In this document: in pieces, positions 58,577 through 64,000 of the stretch | Layout: each line of letters begins with the position of its first letter | Numbering within the stretch: the stretch's first letter is position 1 | Origin: Mixophyes australis | Lineage: Eukaryota > Chordata > Amphibia > Anura > Limnodynastidae | Assembly (NCBI GenBank): GCA_036250195.1 | Contig: JAVHZZ010000008.1 | Span: forward strand, 9,290,434 to 9,354,433 | Direction: 5' to 3' | Length of the DNA: 64,000 nucleotides | Notes under the pieces: generated by a model | Told to the model about the DNA's origin: nothing | Database searches by the model: none | What the model saw: the letters and a program-made list of their open reading frames with translations, nothing else | Made by a program: the position numbers and the translations under genes

Positions 58577-58925
58577 TGGGCAGCACGGTGGCTCAGTGGT
58601 TAGCACTTCTGCCTCACAGCGCTGGGGTTATGAGTTCAATTCCTGACCATGGCCTTATCTGTGAGGAGTTTGTATATTCTCCCCGTGTTCGCGTGGGTTT
58701 CCTCCGGGTGCTCCGGTTTCCTCCCACACTCCAAAAACATACTGGTAGGTTAATTGGCTGCTAACAAATTGACCCTAGTCTGTGTTATCTGTGTGTGTGT
58801 GTGTGTGTCTGTGTGTTAGGGATTTAGACTGTAAGCTCCAATGGGGCAGGGACTGATGTGAGCGAGTTCTCTGTACAGCGCTGCGGAATTAGTGCCGTTA
58901 TATAAATAAATGATGATGATGATGA
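58577..58925 (+). repeat. tRNA-like dispersed repeat, the most complete copy
   Basis: gggcagcacggtggctcagt, B-box-like ggttatgagttcaattcc, core, (TG)n, and the tail with (GAT)n at the end. It serves as the reference copy for the family in this window. Confidence 0.9.
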
Positions 58926-60151
58926 GTATAAGTGAGTATAGTTACAACACATGTTGTTACAATTTTAACAAGTGCTGATGCGACATTCACCTCCTGGATT
59001 CACCACTAACTGTGGGTTCATAGGTTGACCGTATCGATCTTTCACTGCTTCCTAGTATTTGTTTGTGACACAATTATTATTTAATAACTTATATTATCTG
59101 GTTATTTGTGGTTATCTTGCATTGATCTTTAGCCCATAATCTCTTGCATCATGTGTCAGTCAACTTGGTCTGAAAATCAGAGTCTTTTAAAAGTATATTG
59201 CAAAATTGTTACTACAAATATATTAATACTACTATATGCTACAATGCTACTAATTTTATCATAGTTACATACAATTTACAAAGTTTGTTCACAATAGCAA
59301 TAATAACAGTTTTTCACGTATTAATAGAGTATAAACATCTGCAGGACGGACACGGTCTGAAACTTTATAGGTATAAAATATCACAGCTCGCTGATGTTTT
59401 TGTTCATTTTGTTTTCTTTTGGCTATTTTCATTTAGAAATGTCAGAAGTCAGACAATAAATTAAAGTCACGGCAGCGTTACGACAAGTTTACAGGTGCAC
59501 AAACCCGACTTGTCGCAAATCTGAAAATAATTATCATTGAATTGTAACAGATTTAGCTAAATTTGTTTAAAATGGAACCCAGATGTTTTATTCTTAAATT
59601 ATAATTTGTTGAAATGTCCCCTTCTGTATTTCGTTCTGGGTAATGGGACCGTTGAATTGCATTTCAGTTTGGCAGGTGGTTTAAGCCCTCTTTTTGGCAC
59701 AATCCCCTTGTTGTGGGTTAGACTGGAATGATCTTCTAGCATTAAGGAGAAAGTCAGGTATGATGTCATAGTTCTCAGATGATACAGAGGTTTACAGACA
59801 ATTGCAGAACAGGGTTTAGCAGGTAATATGACTTTAGCATAGGGAACGTGTAATATATTCTAAATTAAAAAATAAAAGTTTAGGTTGTTGGGGCGTGGTC
59901 GCTTAAACTTACTAGGATCATTGTTATTTTGGCACGAAATGATAGAATGACCATTCTAAGTCTGCAAATGCCTTTCGTTGGTCATCTGCAGTTCTTTCGT
60001 TCTTAAAAAAACAAGTTGATTTTATGTGACATGCTGCCACTGTATAAATAAATGTTAATAAAACAAAAAACTCTGCTATTTAGATATTGCTTGCTTTCAC
60101 ATGACTGAATACTGTTACGTGCAAAAAGTGGGTGGGGCCTGTTTGGGAATA
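58926..60151. other. Unclassified spacer
   Basis: AT-rich unique-looking sequence. No gene was supported. Confidence 0.4.
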
Positions 60152-60902
60152 CATAGATCCATATTTGTCTACTCTCCCGGAATGTTCGGGAGACTCCAGA
60201 AAAAGTGTGTGGGGGCGGGTCTTAATGGCACGATTCACAGCGAACTGTGTCATCCTGGTCTCGACCCTGCTGTATTAGTCCACAAATAGCGGCATTGAGC
60301 AGAAGGGGCGGGGCTTGATGACGCAATTCACGTGGCATGACACCCCCATGCAGGATCGCCCCTCCATTGGCTAGTATGCATAGATCCATATTTGTCTACT
60401 CTCCCGGAATGTTCGGGAGACTCCAGAATAAGTGTGTGGGGGCGGGTCTTAATAACACGATTCACAGCGAACTGCGTCATTCTGGCTCCGACTCCGCTGT
60501 ATTGGACCGCAAATAGCGGCATTGAGCCGAAGCGGTTTGGCTTAATTACGCAATTCACGTGGCATGTCACCCCCAAGCAGGATCGCCCCTCCATTGGCAA
60601 GTATGCATAGATCCATATTTGTCTACTCTCCCGGAATGTTCGGGAGACTCCAGAATTTCTCCCGGACTCCCGAAAAACCAGCACATACTCCCGCCTCCTG
60701 CCCCCTTCCCTAGTGATGTGTAGGGGGCGGGTCTTAATGATACGATTGACAGCGAACTGTATCATCCTGGCGCCAACCCTGCTGTATTGGGTCGTAAATA
60801 GTGGCATTGAGCAGAAGGGGCGGGGCTTCGTAGCGCAATTCACGTGGCATGACACCCCCCCCAGCAAGATTTCCCTTCCATTGGCAAGTATGGCATAGAT
60901 CC
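60152..60902 (+). repeat. Tandem triplication of a CATACTTGCC-type MITE
   Basis: The junction word catagatccat occurs at 60152, 60379, 60606 and 60894, giving units of 227, 227 and 288 bases. Each unit has tttgtctactctcccggaat near its start and ttggcaagtatg or ctagtatg at its end. The 179-codon minus frame here is a translation of the units, not a gene. Confidence 0.85.
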
Positions 60903-61385
60903 ATGATTTTGAACTGTCTGTGTTTTATTTAACACTGATGGACAGTCAGATCTGTTATGCGCAATAGATGTTTCTTGCTAAAAACAAAAGCGAGCAAAGT
61001 TTTAAAACATAAATGGAAGGTTTACAACATAATTAGTGCAATTTAAAAGAGTTATTAGTTGAGCTTTGAATTGCTCAGACATTTCCGCACTTCTTACTGA
61101 CAGAACTATTCATCGTAGCCAAATGGTTATTTTTATAACTTTGGAACTCCGTAAAAAACAGCGGCAACTCTCGGAAAACTTCCATACGTCAGATACAAGC
61201 CCTGTTTTCTCACTACTGTGCACAGGATGAGGCGGAAACCTGATATTCTAGTTCAGAATCGTTACCCGGACTCTCACCTCATTTGCACATAAATAGATTT
61301 GTACAGTGAAGATTTGTACAGTGAAGATTTGTACAGTGAAGATTTGTGAATCCAGATGCTAGGTTGGGACCGAGGGACATTCCCT
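60903..61385. other. Spacer with an 18-bp triplet repeat
   Basis: Three units of gatttgtacagtgaa-type sequence at about 61296-61345 (period 18). The rest is unclassified. Confidence 0.5.
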
Positions 61386-61670
61386 TCATCGTCATCATCA
61401 TCATCATCTTTTATTTATAAGGTGCCACACATTCCACAGCAGCGGACGGTTATCATACAAAACTATAGCAAAACAACTAAAAAAATTTAAAGCAAAACAA
61501 CTAAAAAAATTAAACTGTACAAATAAACAAGTATAAGTACAGAAAATAATACCAGACGTACAAATACACAATAAAGAAAGACGTACGCAGGTACATCGAA
61601 GTAGACAGGAAGGTGGGACAAGAGACATAGGGGAGACAGGGCTCTGGTCCTGAGAGCTTACAATCGAGAG
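61386..61670 (-). repeat. Second dispersed repeat family, third short copy
   Basis: (ATC)n, tttatttataaggtgccaca, an A-rich middle with two copies of caaaacaactaaaaaaatt, then gagcttacaatcgagaggga. Confidence 0.55.
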
Positions 61671-62449
61671 GGACTGTGTTTTGTAGAAGTCCAATGTATT
61701 TTCATTCAAAGCATGCGGAGAGAGAAGAAGACAATGATACGTAATAGAGATCACACACTGGAGCAGAGAAGATCATGTTGTCCACGCAGGGGGTCGATAA
61801 AGAACATTTACTGGTGGGTCTGTTTGGTGCTGGATTATAGAAACTTGATTTCTGAATATATTGTTGACTTTGCCTGAGCTAGATGTTTCCATACACACTG
61901 CAATCCAGCCGTAGCTCTTTCCATGTCGACTGGGAAATTGGACATATCTGGTCGTTCGCTTGGTAGTTCAGAAAAACAAGTTGCAAAGCCTTTTTCTACA
62001 TTCCAGTGTCCACACAGAGGCCGAATCGGCCATTGGACCCCAGGATTTACCTCCGCTTCGGACCAATAGGATCGTATTTTTATTGTTCCAGAAAATTGCT
62101 ATGGGCACACGCTATGATTTCAGGACAGTTCGGTCTTAAACAACCAAACTGGTCATCAAAATGTGTAGGAAATAAGGGTCTATTACGGTAATTTAATCCT
62201 TTATATTTAAAAAAGTAATTTAAAAAGATTCACTAGACGTTATTTGACCAGTCTAAGGGTGCATATAGTGCTGGATAAAGAACCCCTATTCCTAACATTT
62301 AGAATTTTGAAGTTATTATTCTAATCCGGAGATTGATTTTGCTGTCTCACAACATGGAAAGGATTGTTTGTACTACATGCTCTTCCAATTAAAAACATAT
62401 TTCATACAGTACAGATTTTGAAGCTCTCAGCGAGGTACAGTAGACTCCA
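61671..62449. other. Unclassified spacer
   Basis: Unique-looking. No gene was supported. Confidence 0.4.
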
Positions 62450-62645
62450 GGTTGACCCCCACTAGCCCTACACATCAGTCCCAAAGTTAGGGCTCTGTCC
62501 CGCCCGGGACCTGTTTGTCCCACGGATGGAAATGTTGGGGGTAAGAGAGGCATCTAATGGGCACCCTTACAGCGCCATCTGGAGGCATGACCACGCCCCC
62601 ATCATAATGTGGTCACGCCCCCTCTCCCACTGCGCATGGTCATCT
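62450..62645. repeat. Probable dispersed repeat with a CTCF-like motif
   Basis: The word cctgtttgtcccacggatgg and the fold-back gtggtcacgccccc/catgaccacgcccccat suggest a repeat. CAGCGCCATCTGGAGG (62570-62585) is a reverse-strand CTCF-like core with one departure from consensus. Confidence 0.35.
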
Positions 62646-62799
62646 AAACAAACGAGAAAAGAACTTCATGTTTCAATGTTTAAATTTTTCCATGCATTAT
62701 ATTTGAAATAAATCCTAATTTTCAGCAGATGATTGAGAATACATCTTGGTGCCCTGCATTTTGGTTGTAAAATTCCTCTTACTTTGCTTTTATTTTTAC

Positions 62800-63930
62800 A
62801 AACACAACCAAATCATCCTTTTGTGAATAAGAGGCTTCATCTGCCGAGGTCAAGTATTTTGTATAAAGTAGCCGGACTGAGCCACACGAAAAGGGCCATC
62901 TTGCAGAAAATCATAATGCTTCAGGGGCTTGCGAATAACTTTTGACCTAATAGAAAGCAACTGAGCGGCCTAGCGAGCAGGGAAGCTTGCATGGAGACTG
63001 GCTGAACAAAACTGCCTTGTCCTGACCTTCTGCGATGATTCGGCTAGAGGCTTAATTTTGCAATTCACCAGGAAAGAGACTCAGCTCTCAAAGACCGTTG
63101 GGTGAGATATTGTTTAGGCAGAGAGCTCTTTCCAAAGAACCCAGGGCCCCTGTTGATTTACTGACCTTATGAAAGGCTAGCTGATGTAGAAAGTCCCCTT
63201 TGGTTTAAGTAAAGGCAGGTGTTCTAAGCGCACGATAAGCTATTCCTCAGCGAAGTACAAAAATATCTTGTTTCCTGCCTGAGAAATACCGGGATCCAGC
63301 GTATTCACCAGCTTGTCATGCATTAAAAACAATTAAAGGGCGATTTGGCAACGGCCTCACAATGCATTGTACTGGTAGCCAAATTTACAGCTGTAAATTA
63401 TTTAATGGGTAAAAGGACTCAGTAAGTAATTACGTGTGGGTGACATGGCCCATTGTCAGGCACAGAACAAAGAGCTACAATATTAAACACCTCAGTCCCG
63501 GTCTGTTATTGAGAAGAAGCAGATCAGAGGGATGAACCCTATTACCCTGTAATTACAGCACTTTCTTAATTTGACTCTCTCACTGGAACTCCTATTGTTA
63601 AGGGGGAGATAATTAACTAACTGGTGGCATTGTTATTATAAGGGCATCCATCATTAGATAGTATTACTAAAATAGAATACCCAAACACTGTTTAACTAAA
63701 CCACATGCTGCTTTTATGATTCTACGTTGCTAAATAGTGAGGAGTGAGACTGGTGCACTAGGGATCACTGATCCCTATGAGAAAAAGTGCCATTGTATAC
63801 AGTACACAGGAATCTCTGTAGAAAAATGCCATCTGCACTGGCATCTCTTACAAAACTGGACAGCGTGTCACCCCAAAGTGGGCGTTTCTGGGTGAGGAGT
63901 GATCATTTTGGGCAGAGATTTTGCAGGGGC
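62800..63930. promoter_or_regulatory. Candidate conserved non-coding element cluster
   Basis: Over 1.1 kb without a single recognised repeat, the longest such run in the right half. It holds many factor-like words, such as gcattaaaaacaattaaagg near 63321, taaattatttaatggg near 63395 and ccctgtaattacagcac near 63545. No frame is supported. Regulatory function is inferred. Confidence 0.4.
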
Positions 63931-63936
63931 TTATTC

Positions 63937-64000
63937 ACACTTAGCAACTCTCCCGGAATGTCCGGGAGACTCCCGCATTTTGCGAGAGTCTCACGGACTC
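63937..64000 (+). mobile_element. CATACTTGCC-type hAT MITE, cut by the window edge
   Basis: cacacttagcaactctcccg followed by gaatgtccgggagactcccg, the left end of the family. Confidence 0.7.

Noticed and set aside
60328..60867. 179-codon minus-strand frame
   Set aside because: It runs through the triplicated MITE, and the same peptide block appears once per unit.

Overview
The window reads as non-coding, repeat-dense vertebrate DNA, most likely from a frog or toad with a large genome. This is inferred from seven or more copies of a tRNA-like dispersed repeat ending in a 'gcgctatataaataaatgatgatg' type tail, many fold-back MITEs, a hAT DNA transposon, Helitron-like and LTR fragments, long micro- and minisatellites, and the lack of long uninterrupted reading frames. 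Nothing bacterial or viral is visible. Almost every reading frame of 60 to 320 codons here is a by-product of a tandem repeat or of a transposon.

Only two coding features can be argued for. The first is a probable first coding exon of a secreted or cell-surface protein at 30297-30390 (+). It encodes a 31-residue signal-peptide-like start, is followed by a good splice donor in phase 1, and is preceded by more than 300 bases without any ATG and by a near-perfect CTCF motif at 29955. If it is real, 30391-64000 is mostly its first intron. The gene was not recognised. The second is a 219-codon frame (44229-44888, +) carried by a 2.3-kb hAT-type transposon (43254-45550) that has a perfect 8-bp target duplication, a TATA box, two internal arrays of about 100-bp repeats and a polyadenylation signal, but no transposase.

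Layout: 1-1377, tRNA-like repeats including a head-to-head pair; 2198-3046, a transposon-like element with a CRE, a splice donor and a 32-bp minisatellite; about 5620-6350, an LTR retrotransposon fragment; 8640-9735, a 149-bp tandem array; 10445-13450, AT-rich degenerate repeats, a Helitron-like piece and a 52-bp array split by a hAT MITE; 14245-15355, 19019 and 26820, fold-back and GGGGCAAACGC elements; 17675, 23028, 35305, 37296 and 41467, MITEs carrying joined RFX X-box and CCAAT motifs; 22290-22622, a 76-bp array; 28478-29508, a 32-bp G-rich minisatellite; 29955-30390, the candidate promoter and exon; 32640-33520, 50390-50790, 57690-57960 and 62800-63930, unique stretches that look like conserved non-coding elements; 36600-38115, repeats with ZNF143-like motifs; 40338-43160, microsatellites, MITEs and repeats; 46600-47530, a long CT tract; 48896-50150, tRNA-like repeats and a long hairpin; 50960, 56243, 60152 and 63937, CATACTTGCC-type hAT MITEs.

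There is no operon-like organisation. The likely biology is one developmental or adhesion-type gene with a large repeat-invaded first intron, in which several MITE families have scattered ready-made transcription-factor motifs.
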